Positions 6,741 through 15,431 of a stretch of DNA of 64,000 bases are shown piece after piece; positions within the stretch are counted from its first letter, which is position 1, and the number at the start of each line of letters is the position of its first letter. Origin of the DNA: Alkalicoccus urumqiensis (lineage in GTDB: Bacteria; Bacillota; Bacilli; Bacillales; Salisediminibacteriaceae). Made by a program: the position numbers and the translations under genes. The stretch spans positions 186,001 to 250,000 of the forward strand of contig NZ_PVNS01000003.1 of assembly GCF_002993335.1 (NCBI RefSeq), given 5' to 3'. The notes under the pieces were generated by a model. The model saw nothing but the letters and a program-made list of their open reading frames with translations. It was not told where the DNA came from and searched no databases.

Positions 6741-7481
6741 TTACCCGTCGTTGTCCTCAGATAGAAAGGCTTCCGGGAGCGTCAGTCTGCGGTTGTTCAG
6801 CAGCAGCTCAAATGCTTCCTCTTCCGGACCGTTTTCTTCTTTGATTTCTTTCATCTCCAGATGAAGTTTTTCCATTTTCCGGTCGAGGGCGGCTGCTGAA
6901 GCTGCTGCCTCCTGCAGTTCCTGCCGCAGGCGGTCCGGTACGTCCCGGTTATACTTGTAGAAAATTTTGTGCTCCAGGCTCGCCCAGAAATCCATGGCGA
7001 TCGTGCGGATCTGAATCTCCACGCAGACGTACTTTGTCCGGTCCGACATGAATACCGGCACGCGCACGAGTAAATGCAGACTCTGATAGCCGCTCTCTTT
7101 CGGCTCTTGAATATAATCCTTGATCTCGAGAACATCCACATCCTTCTGCTGCTGGAGCATCCGGCTGATTTCATAGATATCGCTGACAAACGAGCACGTC
7201 ACACGCACACCGGCGATGTCGGTCAAATGCTCTTCCATGGAGGCAAGCGAAATCGGCAGGTTTTTCCGCATCAGCTTCGTCAGCATGCTTTCCGGTGATT
7301 TCACACGGGAAGAGACGTGCTCAATCGGGTTGTAATCATTCATATAGTGGAATTCCTGCTGCAGAATTTCGATCTTCGTTGTGATCTCATCGAGCGCAAA
7401 CTGATACGTCATGAGAAAACGGGTCATTTCCTGCTTTAATTTTTTCAGCTGCTGCAGTTGGAGGGGCGGCTGTTCCGCCAT
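6741..7481 (-). CDS. relP: Small alarmone synthetase RelP (GTP pyrophosphokinase)
   Basis: 246 aa, the size of single-domain alarmone synthetases. Synthetase motifs are clear: DIAGVRVTCSFVSDIY, DYIQEPKESGYQSLHLLVRVPV, and VEIQIRTIAMDFWASLEHKIFYKYN, followed by a charged C-terminal helix. It should make (p)ppGpp from ATP and GDP/GTP without a hydrolase domain. The motif set fits RelP (YwaC of B. subtilis) better than RelQ, but the choice between the two is by resemblance only. It is transcribed divergently from the adjacent LacI regulator. Confidence 0.88.
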   Translation of the reverse strand: MAEQPPLQLQQLKKLKQEMTRFLMTYQFALDEITTKIEILQQEFHYMNDYNPIEHVSSRVKSPESMLTKLMRKNLPISLASMEEHLTDIAGVRVTCSFVSDIYEISRMLQQQKDVDVLEIKDYIQEPKESGYQSLHLLVRVPVFMSDRTKYVCVEIQIRTIAMDFWASLEHKIFYKYNRDVPDRLRQELQEAAASAAALDRKMEKLHLEMKEIKEENGPEEEAFELLLNNRRLTLPEAFLSEDNDG

Positions 7482-7614
7482 GATGAATCACTCCTTCACG
7501 TATACTATTATACCGGCTCACGCGGAAAATGGTTTCAAAGATCGTGTGAAAATGAGAAAGGAACTGCGCGTGAAGCTTCTTTCCTTCAAGTGGAAAGTTA
7601 TGCTAAACTAATTT

Positions 7615-7630
7615 TTGGGACTGGTTTCAA
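7615..7630 (+). promoter_or_regulatory. LacI-type operator in the leader of the regulator gene
   Basis: TTGGGACTGGTTTCAA, nearly the reverse complement of the operator at 8661-8676 (two differences). It lies between the likely promoter and the ribosome site of the lacI-type gene, which points to autoregulation. Confidence 0.6.
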
Positions 7631-7649
7631 TGGACAGGAGGAAATAACG

Positions 7650-8642
7650 ATGGCAACGATCAGCGATGTAGTAAAAAAATCCGGCATTTCCAAATCCACG
7701 GTTTCCCGTGTGATTAACAATCATCCAAGCGTATCGGAAGAAAAACGAAGAAAGGTACTCCAGGCGATGGAAGAGCTTGCCTATACGCCGAATCCGACGG
7801 CAAGACGTATGCGCGGCACACTGAAATCATCGGTGGGGCTCATCATTCCGAATGTAACAAACCCTTTTTTCTCCTACCTCATTCATCACATCGAGCAGCG
7901 TCTGTCGGAACACAGCATCCGTCTGATTATTATGCAGAGCAGCGAGAGCCGGGAGAAGGAGCTGGAGTTTCTCGACTTGTTAAAGCAGAAGCAGGTGGAC
8001 GGGATTATTCTGGCAGCAGTCGAAAATGAGATGGAAGCCATTCTTCCCTACCTTGAGTATGGACCGGTCATGCTGTGCAATGAATATGTACAGACAGGAG
8101 AGATCCCGATCGTACGGCTCGATCAGGAGCGTGCAGCCTACATCGGTGTCCGTCATTTAATCGAAAAAGGATACCGGCGGATTGCCTACTGCACCGGAGG
8201 TCTGTTTGCGGAGGACGGAAAAGATAAAGACCGGAACAATGGGCTGCGGCGTGCGATGGAGGAGGAAGGTCTCCCGATCCGGCCGGAATGGGTATTTGTC
8301 GATCAGCACACGATTGCCGACGGCCGGGAAGTCATGCGCCGTTTGTGGCAGATGGACGACCGTCCGGATGCGATTTTCACCGGCAGCGATGAAGTAGCCG
8401 CCGGCATGACACTTTCTGCAAGAGAGCTCAGCATCCGGATACCGGAAGATATCGCAGTCCTCGGCTTTGACGACCAGCCGCTTGCAGAACTGACGTATCC
8501 GCAGCTGACGACCATTCATCAGCCGATTGATGAAATGGGCCGCCTGGCAGCAGACGTCATGATCCGTCTGTTCACCGAAGATAAACCGCAGAACATGAAT
8601 TATGAACTGCCTATTTCAATTGTCGAACGGCAGTCCACGTAA
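7650..8642 (+). CDS. LacI-family regulator of the maltodextrin-type operon
   Basis: 330 aa from ATG 7650 (GGAGGAAATAACG upstream); a longer in-frame start at 7458 overlaps relP and lacks a ribosome site. Helix-turn-helix at residues 4-24 (TISDVVKKSGISKSTVSRVI) with hinge helix PNPTARRMRG, then a periplasmic-binding-like sensor domain (VGLIIPNVTNPFFS, IFTGSDEVAAGM, AVLGFDDQPLAELTYPQLTTI). It precedes an ABC sugar operon and glucosidase. Palindromes of one type (TTGG-ACC-GGT-CCAA) occur in its own leader, at the promoter of the next gene and behind the binding-protein gene, so it most likely represses this operon until a malto-oligosaccharide is present. Confidence 0.93.
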   Translation: MATISDVVKKSGISKSTVSRVINNHPSVSEEKRRKVLQAMEELAYTPNPTARRMRGTLKSSVGLIIPNVTNPFFSYLIHHIEQRLSEHSIRLIIMQSSESREKELEFLDLLKQKQVDGIILAAVENEMEAILPYLEYGPVMLCNEYVQTGEIPIVRLDQERAAYIGVRHLIEKGYRRIAYCTGGLFAEDGKDKDRNNGLRRAMEEEGLPIRPEWVFVDQHTIADGREVMRRLWQMDDRPDAIFTGSDEVAAGMTLSARELSIRIPEDIAVLGFDDQPLAELTYPQLTTIHQPIDEMGRLAADVMIRLFTEDKPQNMNYELPISIVERQST

Positions 8643-8660
8643 CAATCAGTAAAAAAGTTC

Positions 8661-8743
8661 TTGAAACCGGTACCAAATGAGTTTATACTATGTTTACCGA
8701 AACGTAAGCATATTTTTTTGAATTGATTTGGTACCGGTCCCAA
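8661..8743 (+). promoter_or_regulatory. Promoter and two operators of the maltodextrin ABC operon
   Basis: TTGAAA (8661-8666), 17 bases, TATACT (8684-8689) is a very good sigma-A promoter. Operator 1 (TTGAAACCGGTACCAA, 8661-8676) covers the -35 box and half of the spacer; operator 2 (TTGGTACCGGTCCCAA, 8728-8743) lies about 35 bases downstream of the start point. The centres are 67 bp apart, so looping between dimers is possible. Both are 16-bp inverted repeats centred on CC|GG. Confidence 0.75.
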
Positions 8744-8765
8744 AAAAGAAAAATCAAAGGAGTCG

Positions 8766-10082
8766 ATGATTGTGAAAAAGCGTATGAGTGTTCTGGCAGG
8801 AGTTTCATTAAGCAGTGCCGTCCTTTTAAGTGCCTGCGGCGGTAACGAAGAAAGCGGCGCATCGGAAAATGGCAGCAGCAATTCGTCTTCCAGCGAAGAT
8901 ACGGTGACCATCGAAATCTTTCAGGGGAAAGTCGAATTCCGTGATCAATTTCTGGAGCTTGCCGAGCGGTATCAGGAAGAAAATCCGGATGTGCAGATCG
9001 AATTCAGCGCAGTCGGCGGCGGTTCCGATTACTTCACCTCGCTCCGCTCCCGTTTTTCCTCGGGGGATGAGCCGGATGTATTCAGTCTGGCAGGTCCTTC
9101 AGAACTGGAAGATTACGTGGATTATGTCGAGGATCTTTCTGATATGGAGGTAACAGAAGCAGCGCTCGAAGGCACACTGGACGGCATTACGCAGGATGAA
9201 ACCGTGTATGGCATTCCTTTTAACCAGGAAGGCTACGGCTTTATTTACAACAAGGCCGTTTTCGAAGAGGCAGGGGTGGATGCAGAGAGCATTCAGTCTT
9301 ATGCCGACCTGGAGGAGGCCGTCCAGACGCTGGATGAACAGAAGGAGGAACTCGGCATTGAAGGCGTGTTTGCGCTCCCGGGTGCAGAGGCCTGGGTGAT
9401 GGGAAACCATCTGGCGAATGTGTATCTGCAGGGAGAGTTTAACGGAGATGTCATGGAGGCGTATGAAAGTCCATCGGTTTCCTTTGAAGAAGGGGATCAG
9501 TTCCAGCAGATGCTCGATCTGCAGCAGGAATATTCGATTCAGCCGGTGTTGAACATGGATTACTCGCAGCAGGTGGAACAGTACTTCTCGCTTGGCAGCG
9601 CGGCGGTTATTCAGCAGGGAGACTGGATTTATCCAACGCTTCAGCAGATGGATCCGGAGTTTGCGGATAACAACGTCGGCATCATGTCGATTCCGCTTGA
9701 AGGGGAAGAAGGAAAGGTCCCGGTCGGCGTACCGAATTACTGGGTGATCAACAAAAACAGCGATGCGGAAGTCGTGGAAGCGTCCAAAGATTTCTTTAAC
9801 TGGATGTACACATCGGAAGAAGGGATTGAAGTGGTGCAGGAGCTGCTGAATTTTATTCCGGCGCACGAAAACTTTGATCCGGAAGCTATTGCGTCTTCTC
9901 TGTCCCGCGATATTTACGAAAAGTCCCTGGAAGGAGAAACGATCGGCTGGGCGTTTCTCGGCTATCCGACAGCGTGGGGCGATGATCTCGGTGCCTACAC
10001 GCAGGAATATATGGCAGGCGAGCGGGAATGGCAGGAAGTAGAAGAGGCCGCCATTGCCGAATGGGAAGAACGCCGCCAGTAA
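8766..10082 (+). CDS. ABC transporter sugar-binding lipoprotein (maltodextrin-type)
   Basis: 438 aa from ATG 8766; a GTG at 8772 is better spaced from AAAGGAG and may be the real start. Signal peptide with lipobox LLSAC (Cys24), then a Gly/Ser/Glu-rich linker of about 20 residues and a family-1 solute-binding fold (VQIEFSAVGGGSDYFTSLRSRFSSGDEPDVF near 75-105; GVPNYWVINKNSD near 325). Strongly acidic, as expected for a protein outside the cell in a salt-loving organism. It is the first gene of the regulated operon with two permeases, a DUF624 protein and a glucosidase. The sugar is inferred to be a malto-oligosaccharide from the neighbouring GH13 enzyme. No ATPase gene is present; a shared MsmX-type ATPase encoded elsewhere is likely. 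Confidence 0.9.
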   Translation: MIVKKRMSVLAGVSLSSAVLLSACGGNEESGASENGSSNSSSSEDTVTIEIFQGKVEFRDQFLELAERYQEENPDVQIEFSAVGGGSDYFTSLRSRFSSGDEPDVFSLAGPSELEDYVDYVEDLSDMEVTEAALEGTLDGITQDETVYGIPFNQEGYGFIYNKAVFEEAGVDAESIQSYADLEEAVQTLDEQKEELGIEGVFALPGAEAWVMGNHLANVYLQGEFNGDVMEAYESPSVSFEEGDQFQQMLDLQQEYSIQPVLNMDYSQQVEQYFSLGSAAVIQQGDWIYPTLQQMDPEFADNNVGIMSIPLEGEEGKVPVGVPNYWVINKNSDAEVVEASKDFFNWMYTSEEGIEVVQELLNFIPAHENFDPEAIASSLSRDIYEKSLEGETIGWAFLGYPTAWGDDLGAYTQEYMAGEREWQEVEEAAIAEWEERRQ

Positions 10083-10124
10083 ATGGGACCGGTCCCTGAC
10101 GGAGAGAACGCCTCTCTGTCAGGG
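10083..10124 (+). promoter_or_regulatory. Intercistronic operator-like palindrome and mRNA stem-loop
   Basis: Immediately behind the binding-protein stop codon lies GGGACCGGTCCC (10085-10096), a perfect 12-bp palindrome of the same family as the LacI operators. It overlaps a stem in which CCCTGAC-GAGAG pairs with CTCTC-GTCAGGG (10094-10124). There is no T-run, so it is a stabilising or processing hairpin rather than a terminator, and could let the binding protein be made in excess of the permeases. Confidence 0.6.
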
Positions 10125-10154
10125 GAAATCTGAAACAAGGCAGGAGTGGTGAAT

Positions 10155-11015
10155 ATGCGGAATAAAGATGTCTCGTTTTGGCTGTTTCTTTCTCCGGTGC
10201 TTGCAGCACTTGGTCTCGTTGTACTCATCCCGCTGATAGTTGGTGTATTTTATTCCTTTACCGACTGGAACGGGCTTGGATTCAGTCAGTTTATCGGCCT
10301 GGATCATTACGCGCGGCTTTTAGGAGATGAGCGGTTTCTCAGCTCGCTCTGGTTTACGATTCAATTTGCTTTTGTCACTGTCATTGTCTTAAATGTCATG
10401 GGGCTCGGACTGGCGCTTCTGGTGACGCAGAAGCTGAAATCAAGCAATCTTCTGCGGACGATTTTCTTTATGCCCAACCTGATCGGCGGTCTGATTCTCG
10501 GCTTTATCTGGCAGTTTATTTTCATCAGTGTCTTCGGTGATTTGAGCGGTATTCTCGGTATTGAAGGACTGAACGGCTGGCTCACAACATCGACGACTGG
10601 CTTCTGGGGACTCGTCATTTTAACGAGCTGGCAGCTGGCAGGCTACATCATGATTATTTACATCGCCTACCTGCAGAGTATTCCCGAAGAGCTTCTGGAA
10701 GCCGCAAAGGTGGATGGAGCCAATCCGTTTCAACGGTTCCGAAGCGTCACGTTCCCGCTTGTGGCACCGGCGTTTACGGTCAGTATGTTTCTGACACTCT
10801 CCACCGCGTTCAAAATTTACGATCAGAACCTGTCGCTGACAAACGGAGGCCCGTTCAACTCCACGGAAATGGTGGCGATGAATATCGTCTATACCGCCTT
10901 CAGTAGTAACGAAATGGCTTACGGGCAGGCGAAAGCGGTCATCTTCTTCCTGTTTGTCGCCGTCATTGCGGTCACGCAGGTCTATTACAATAAAAAGAAA
11001 GAGGTGGATATGTAA
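10155..11015 (+). CDS. Sugar ABC transporter permease (MalF-type)
   Basis: 286 aa from ATG 10155 (AGGAG eight bases upstream); two earlier in-frame GTGs sit inside the ribosome site. Six membrane segments; the EAA loop reads EELLEAAKVDGANPFQRFRSVTFPLVAP near 180-210, the contact point for the ATPase. It ends LSLTNGGPFNSTEMV and a final helix, like UgpA/MalF proteins of the short type. Overlaps the next permease gene by one base (TAATG). Confidence 0.92.
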   Translation: MRNKDVSFWLFLSPVLAALGLVVLIPLIVGVFYSFTDWNGLGFSQFIGLDHYARLLGDERFLSSLWFTIQFAFVTVIVLNVMGLGLALLVTQKLKSSNLLRTIFFMPNLIGGLILGFIWQFIFISVFGDLSGILGIEGLNGWLTTSTTGFWGLVILTSWQLAGYIMIIYIAYLQSIPEELLEAAKVDGANPFQRFRSVTFPLVAPAFTVSMFLTLSTAFKIYDQNLSLTNGGPFNSTEMVAMNIVYTAFSSNEMAYGQAKAVIFFLFVAVIAVTQVYYNKKKEVDM

Positions 11016-11836
11016 TGGCGGATAAGCAGAAACGATCCTTTCCTGTTCTGGAAACCGCCGGCATTCTGCTCGGCATTCTCTGGCTGTCTCCTTTTTATCT
11101 GATGATCGTCAATGCGTTTAAAACGAACCGGGAGATCTTTCAGAACGTGCTGGGACTGCCTTCGGAAGCAACGTTTCAAAATTTTATTCAGGCGTATATC
11201 GACCTGAACTTTCTGCGCGCGTTATTTAATTCGACGATGATCACGGCCATCAGCATTCTTGTCATCATTCTCTTTTCCTCGATGGCAGCCTATGCTCTGG
11301 CACGGAACAAAAGCAGACTGAGCGGAGCAATTTTACTCGTTTTCGTTGCGGCCATGCTTATCCCGTTTCAGGCCGTCATGATTACGCTCACGTCGTTTTT
11401 CGGCTCCGTCAATATGCTGAACAGTGCCGGGCTGATCTTCATGTACCTCGGGTTCGGCTCCAGCCTGGCGATCTTTTTGTACCACGGGGCACTGAAAAGC
11501 ATTCCGCTGTCTCTGGATGAAGCGGCGAAAATTGACGGTGCTTCACGGTTTCAGACGTTCTGGTACATTATTTTTCCGCTGCTGCGGCCGATTTCTGTGA
11601 CAGTGGCGATATTAAACGTCATCTGGATCTGGAACGACTTCCTGCTGCCGTCTCTTGTGCTCAGCACGTCAGAAGCGACGATTCCGCTCCGGATGTTCGC
11701 CTTTTTCGGTGAATACACGAGGCAGTGGCACCTGGCGCTTGCAGGACTGACGATTGCAATTATCCCGGTCATCATTTTCTATTTCTTTGCACAGAAACAG
11801 ATTATCAAAGGCGTCTCTGAAGGAGCGGTGAAATAA
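11015..11836 (+). CDS. Sugar ABC transporter permease (MalG-type)
   Basis: 273 aa, six helices. EAA loop LDEAAKIDGASRFQTFWYIIFPLLRP at about 168-193 and the terminal QKQIIKGVSEGAVK, which is the usual end of MalG/UgpE-type permeases. Forms the membrane channel with the preceding permease; start and stop both overlap neighbours by one base (TAATG), so the operon is tightly coupled. Confidence 0.92.
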   Translation: MADKQKRSFPVLETAGILLGILWLSPFYLMIVNAFKTNREIFQNVLGLPSEATFQNFIQAYIDLNFLRALFNSTMITAISILVIILFSSMAAYALARNKSRLSGAILLVFVAAMLIPFQAVMITLTSFFGSVNMLNSAGLIFMYLGFGSSLAIFLYHGALKSIPLSLDEAAKIDGASRFQTFWYIIFPLLRPISVTVAILNVIWIWNDFLLPSLVLSTSEATIPLRMFAFFGEYTRQWHLALAGLTIAIIPVIIFYFFAQKQIIKGVSEGAVK

Positions 11837-12486
11837 TGGTCAGCACAGCGGCATGGGTATCGAGATTTGCCCAGTTGAATATTCAGTGGCTGACCGGCGC
11901 GGCTCCCTCTGTGTTTTTCTTGTATTTGATGGCGGAAGGTCATTTCTGGATGGCGGTGCCGGCCTTTTTCACGATGGCACTGCTGTTTTTTCCTTCGACG
12001 CAGGCCTTGTTTTCTTCGGTGCGTGATACCGTCATTGGCAGGGAGGAGCAGGCGTTTTTTTCTCATTTCAGCGCGGAATACAAGCAGAGTGTGAAGGGAG
12101 GGGGCATCGGGAGTTTAGTCTGGCTTATCTGGCTGGCAGATTTCATGATGCTGAAAGGATTCAGTGTCGTCCTCGATTTCTTTATGATTGGGAGCCTGAT
12201 CCCGCTCACGGCCGTGACACTGTACTATTTTCTCGCTGCCGCCCACTACCGCCTCCCGGTGAAGCAGGTGATCATCAAGGCAGCGGTGCTTTCGATCGGC
12301 CTGCCGAAGCTGACAGCCGGTATGCTGCTGCTCTTTGGCTTGATCTGGTACGTGAGTGTGAACGGTGTCTACGCCGTGCTTCTGTTTGGCAGCGGCTCGA
12401 TCGCAGCGTTTCTCCTCTCCTCGATGTTTTACCGCTGGTACACAGAAATGATGAAAAAAGTAGAAACAGAAAGGAAGATAGCATGA
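11836..12486 (+). CDS. DUF624 (YesL-like) membrane protein
   Basis: 216 aa with five or six hydrophobic segments. The N-terminal pattern (LNIQWLTGAAPSVFFLYLMAEG) and the middle region belong to the DUF624/YesL family, often found in sugar ABC operons of Firmicutes but without a known biochemical role. Overlaps the permease before it by one base and the glucosidase after it by four. A second DUF624 gene occurs in the beta-glucoside locus at 31.5 kb, supporting a general link to CUT1 sugar transporters. Confidence 0.78.
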   Translation: MVSTAAWVSRFAQLNIQWLTGAAPSVFFLYLMAEGHFWMAVPAFFTMALLFFPSTQALFSSVRDTVIGREEQAFFSHFSAEYKQSVKGGGIGSLVWLIWLADFMMLKGFSVVLDFFMIGSLIPLTAVTLYYFLAAAHYRLPVKQVIIKAAVLSIGLPKLTAGMLLLFGLIWYVSVNGVYAVLLFGSGSIAAFLLSSMFYRWYTEMMKKVETERKIA

Positions 12487-14162
12487 CTTCACAATGGTGG
12501 AAAGATGCAGTGGTTTATCAAGTCTATCCGAGGAGCTTTGCGGATGGAAACGGGGACGGTATCGGTGATCTCGCCGGTATTCTGGAGCGGCTCGACTACC
12601 TGCAGAACCTGGGTATTAATGTCCTCTGGCTGAGTCCGGTCTACGCGTCCCCGATGAAAGACAATGGGTACGATATATCCGACTACCGGGCGATTGCAGC
12701 GGAGTTCGGTTCCATGGAAGAAATGCAGAAACTGATCAAGGAAGCTGACAAACGGGGCATCTCCATTCTCATGGATCTCGTCGTAAACCACACGTCCGAC
12801 CAGCATGCCTGGTTTCAGGAATCCTGTTCCAGCCGGACGTCGGCAAAGCGGAACTGGTATATCTGGGAGGATGCGGATGAAACAGGTGCCCCGCCGAACA
12901 ATCTCCGCTCGATTTTCGGGGGCTCCTGCTGGGAGTGGGACGAGAATACCGGCCAGTACTATTTTCATTCCTTTGCGAAAGAGCAGCCGGATTTAAACTG
13001 GGAAAATGACGAGGTGCGGGAAGCGGTCTACGACATGATCCGCTGGTGGCTGGATCAGGGGATTGCCGGGTTCCGGGTGGATGCGATCACGTTTATAAAA
13101 AAACCGGAGGTGCACAAAGATCAGCCTGCAGACGCGTCGGACGGCACCTCTGTCGTCAAACCGAACCAGCCGGGAATTAATGCGTTCCTGAAGGAAATGA
13201 AGGAAAAAGGGTTCCAGTCCGAAGAGGTCATGACGGTGGCTGAAGCCCCCGGCGTTGCACCGGAGGAGCTGCCGGCATTTGCCGGGGAAAATGGCTTTTT
13301 CAGTATGCTGATAGAATTCGATCACGTCGATCTGGATATTACACCTTCGGGACGCTGGTTTGAGAGCGTCGGCTGGACAACGGCCGATTTCCGCCGGGCT
13401 ATTACGAGGAGCCAGCAGAAAGTAAATGAGGGCGGCTGGAGTGCGCTTTATCTGGAGAATCACGATCAGCCCCGTTCCTTAAGCCGGTACATTCCGGAAG
13501 CGGATCAAGGCACGAAAACAGCCAAACTGCTTGCGACGGTATATTTTTTCCTCCGCGGCACGCCGTTTATTTATCAGGGGCAGGAGATCGGCATGCAGAA
13601 CGTAACGTATGCGTCGCTTTCCGATTACGATGATTTATCCACCATCGACCAGTACCATGCTGCCCGGCAGGAAGGGCTGTCCGAATCGGAGGCGTTTGCA
13701 GTCGTTTCCCGGAGAAGCCGGGACAATGCGCGCACGCCGATGCAGTGGTCCGCAGAGAAAAACGGTGGGTTTTCAGAGGGGGAGCCCTGGCTCAAATCAA
13801 ATACGAATACCGCTGTAGTTAATGTAGAGAAAGCGGAAAAGGATACAGATTCCATTCTTCATTACTACCGCTCCCTCGTCACCATCCGCCGGAGTGAAGC
13901 ATGGAAAGACTGGCTGCGGGACGGCATCTACGAAGAAGTGGAGCAGGTGCATCCGGATGTGTTTGTGTACCGGCGCGTGTATAAAGAAAAGGCGCTGACA
14001 GTCGCAGCGAATTTCAGCCGTCATCCCGTTACCGTGGAGCTTCCGGCTCCGCTTGAAGAGAAAGTGGCAGGAAATGAAACCGGTCTGCACGCAGAAGGAA
14101 CGCTTCTTCACTTAACCCCGTACGAAGCTGTGGCAGCCACCGGGCCGGAGGGCGGAAAGTAA
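12483..14162 (+). CDS. GH13 alpha-glucosidase (MalL/oligo-glucosidase family)
   Basis: 559 aa without signal peptide, so cytoplasmic. Starts with the typical WWKDAVVYQVYPRSFADGNGDGIGD. Catalytic triad: Asp200 in GFRVDAIT, Glu254 in VAEAP, Asp328 in LENHDQPR; MDLVVNHTSDQH is region I. The residue after the nucleophile is Ala (DAI) rather than Val (DVI). In this subfamily Val goes with alpha-1,6 specificity and Ala or Thr with alpha-1,4, so a maltase-like activity on imported maltodextrins is the better guess. Last gene of the operon, overlapping the DUF624 gene by four bases and followed by a terminator. Confidence 0.92.
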   Translation: MTSQWWKDAVVYQVYPRSFADGNGDGIGDLAGILERLDYLQNLGINVLWLSPVYASPMKDNGYDISDYRAIAAEFGSMEEMQKLIKEADKRGISILMDLVVNHTSDQHAWFQESCSSRTSAKRNWYIWEDADETGAPPNNLRSIFGGSCWEWDENTGQYYFHSFAKEQPDLNWENDEVREAVYDMIRWWLDQGIAGFRVDAITFIKKPEVHKDQPADASDGTSVVKPNQPGINAFLKEMKEKGFQSEEVMTVAEAPGVAPEELPAFAGENGFFSMLIEFDHVDLDITPSGRWFESVGWTTADFRRAITRSQQKVNEGGWSALYLENHDQPRSLSRYIPEADQGTKTAKLLATVYFFLRGTPFIYQGQEIGMQNVTYASLSDYDDLSTIDQYHAARQEGLSESEAFAVVSRRSRDNARTPMQWSAEKNGGFSEGEPWLKSNTNTAVVNVEKAEKDTDSILHYYRSLVTIRRSEAWKDWLRDGIYEEVEQVHPDVFVYRRVYKEKALTVAANFSRHPVTVELPAPLEEKVAGNETGLHAEGTLLHLTPYEAVAATGPEGGK

Positions 14163-14191
14163 CGAAAGATAGAACGTTTATTATATGAAAC

Positions 14192-14246
14192 ACCGGCCGA
14201 TGATGGAGCTCTGTATGGCGCTTCATCATCGGCCGGTTTATTTTTG
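14192..14246 (+). terminator. Terminator of the maltodextrin operon
   Basis: ACCGGCCGATGATG pairs with CATCATCGGCCGGT around a 19-base loop, followed by TTTATTTTTG. The following 220 bases up to the phosphotransferase gene hold nothing I can identify. Confidence 0.85.
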
Positions 14247-14466
14247 TTTATGGCTATTCTTCGGTCCGGCTGTTGAAAGTGGGAGTAAGACCTTCCCGCT
14301 ATTTTAATAGTGAGAATGCCCGCGGCCGGATGAAAAAAGGAGCGCTTATATGTAAGCTTCCTTATCCTCAGCCTGGATATCTTTCGCGTTCCGGCCTGCT
14401 GCTGTAGTAAACTGATAGAATGAGAAAAATCCGTACGGCAGTAATGCAGGAGAAAGGATATCAGCG

Positions 14467-15393
14467 ATGAGATCACAGGAAGAACGAACGGAAATGACAG
14501 AACGGGAAGCGGAGCGGCGTGTCCGGCGCGCGTTTCCGGAGCTTTCGCCGATGAAGGTGCGGCATGTCGGCACCGGCTTTGATACGAATGTATTTTCAGT
14601 GAATGACTGCTATGTATTCCGCTTCCCGCGCCAGGAAAAAGGCCGCGACGCGCTTCTGAATGAAAACCACGTCCTGCAGCTGCTGCAGCGCATGGAGTTT
14701 CAGGCGCCGTTTTCGCTGCCGGAACCGGTGTTTTCTGCAGAGGGAGAGCCTGGGAAGTTCCCGTTTGTCGGATTTTCCTACCTGCCGGGCAGGGAGCTCG
14801 CTTCGGAAGCGGATGTCGATCTGCTAGCCCGTCATGTGGATGAGATCGCCACTTTCCTCCGCTCTCTTCACTCGCTTCCGGTCGATTCGTCGTGGGAGCT
14901 CGAGCCGGATACGCTGCTTCGGCTGTCTGCGAAAAAGCGGCGGAGCATGATGTATGAATGTCTGGAGGAGATCGCGCCATACTGTGAGGAGGAAACAGCA
15001 GCCCACATGGAGGAATACCTGGACACGCTTCCTGAATGGGAGAACCCGCCGTCCAGTGTCCTCGTCCACGGCGACCTGCATCCGAAAAACCTCATTACAC
15101 AGAACGGAAAGCTGACAGGAATAATCGACTGGGGCGACGCCCACTACGGACACCCCGCGTCGGATCTGGCGCTTCTCTATCAGGCCGTGCCGAAAGAACT
15201 TCATGCACGCTTTTTCCGTCAGTACGGTGAAGTGAACGCAGAGGTCAAAGAGCTGGCTGTATTCAAAGCGGTGTTCGTCAGCTCCGCTCTTGCACGCTAC
15301 GCCGTCCAGTTTGATGAACCTCACGTCCTCCGCTGGTGCCACGCCGGTCTCACGCGGGCGCTCGGAATCTGGAAAGAAGATACTGCATACTAA
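14467..15393 (+). CDS. Aminoglycoside phosphotransferase/choline kinase-family protein
   Basis: 308 aa. Kinase-like fold: N-lobe with VFRFPRQEKGRDALLNE, catalytic loop VHGDLHPKNLI (about 199-209) and metal-binding IIDWGDAHYGHPASDLALLYQ (about 220-240). These are the Brenner and DxD-like motifs of the APH/ChoK superfamily, which phosphorylates small hydroxylated compounds including antibiotics. Nothing in the context suggests resistance; the gene stands alone between two terminators. Substrate unknown. Confidence 0.82.
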   Translation: MRSQEERTEMTEREAERRVRRAFPELSPMKVRHVGTGFDTNVFSVNDCYVFRFPRQEKGRDALLNENHVLQLLQRMEFQAPFSLPEPVFSAEGEPGKFPFVGFSYLPGRELASEADVDLLARHVDEIATFLRSLHSLPVDSSWELEPDTLLRLSAKKRRSMMYECLEEIAPYCEEETAAHMEEYLDTLPEWENPPSSVLVHGDLHPKNLITQNGKLTGIIDWGDAHYGHPASDLALLYQAVPKELHARFFRQYGEVNAEVKELAVFKAVFVSSALARYAVQFDEPHVLRWCHAGLTRALGIWKEDTAY

Positions 15394-15431
15394 AAGAGGG
15401 CTGCCCCGGTGGAATGGGGCAGCCCTTTCTC
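15394..15431. terminator. Bidirectional terminator between convergent genes
   Basis: GGGCTGCCCC pairs perfectly with GGGGCAGCCC; TTTCTCT follows on the plus strand and CTCTTTT on the minus strand. It serves the phosphotransferase and the phospholipase D-like gene. Confidence 0.85.
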
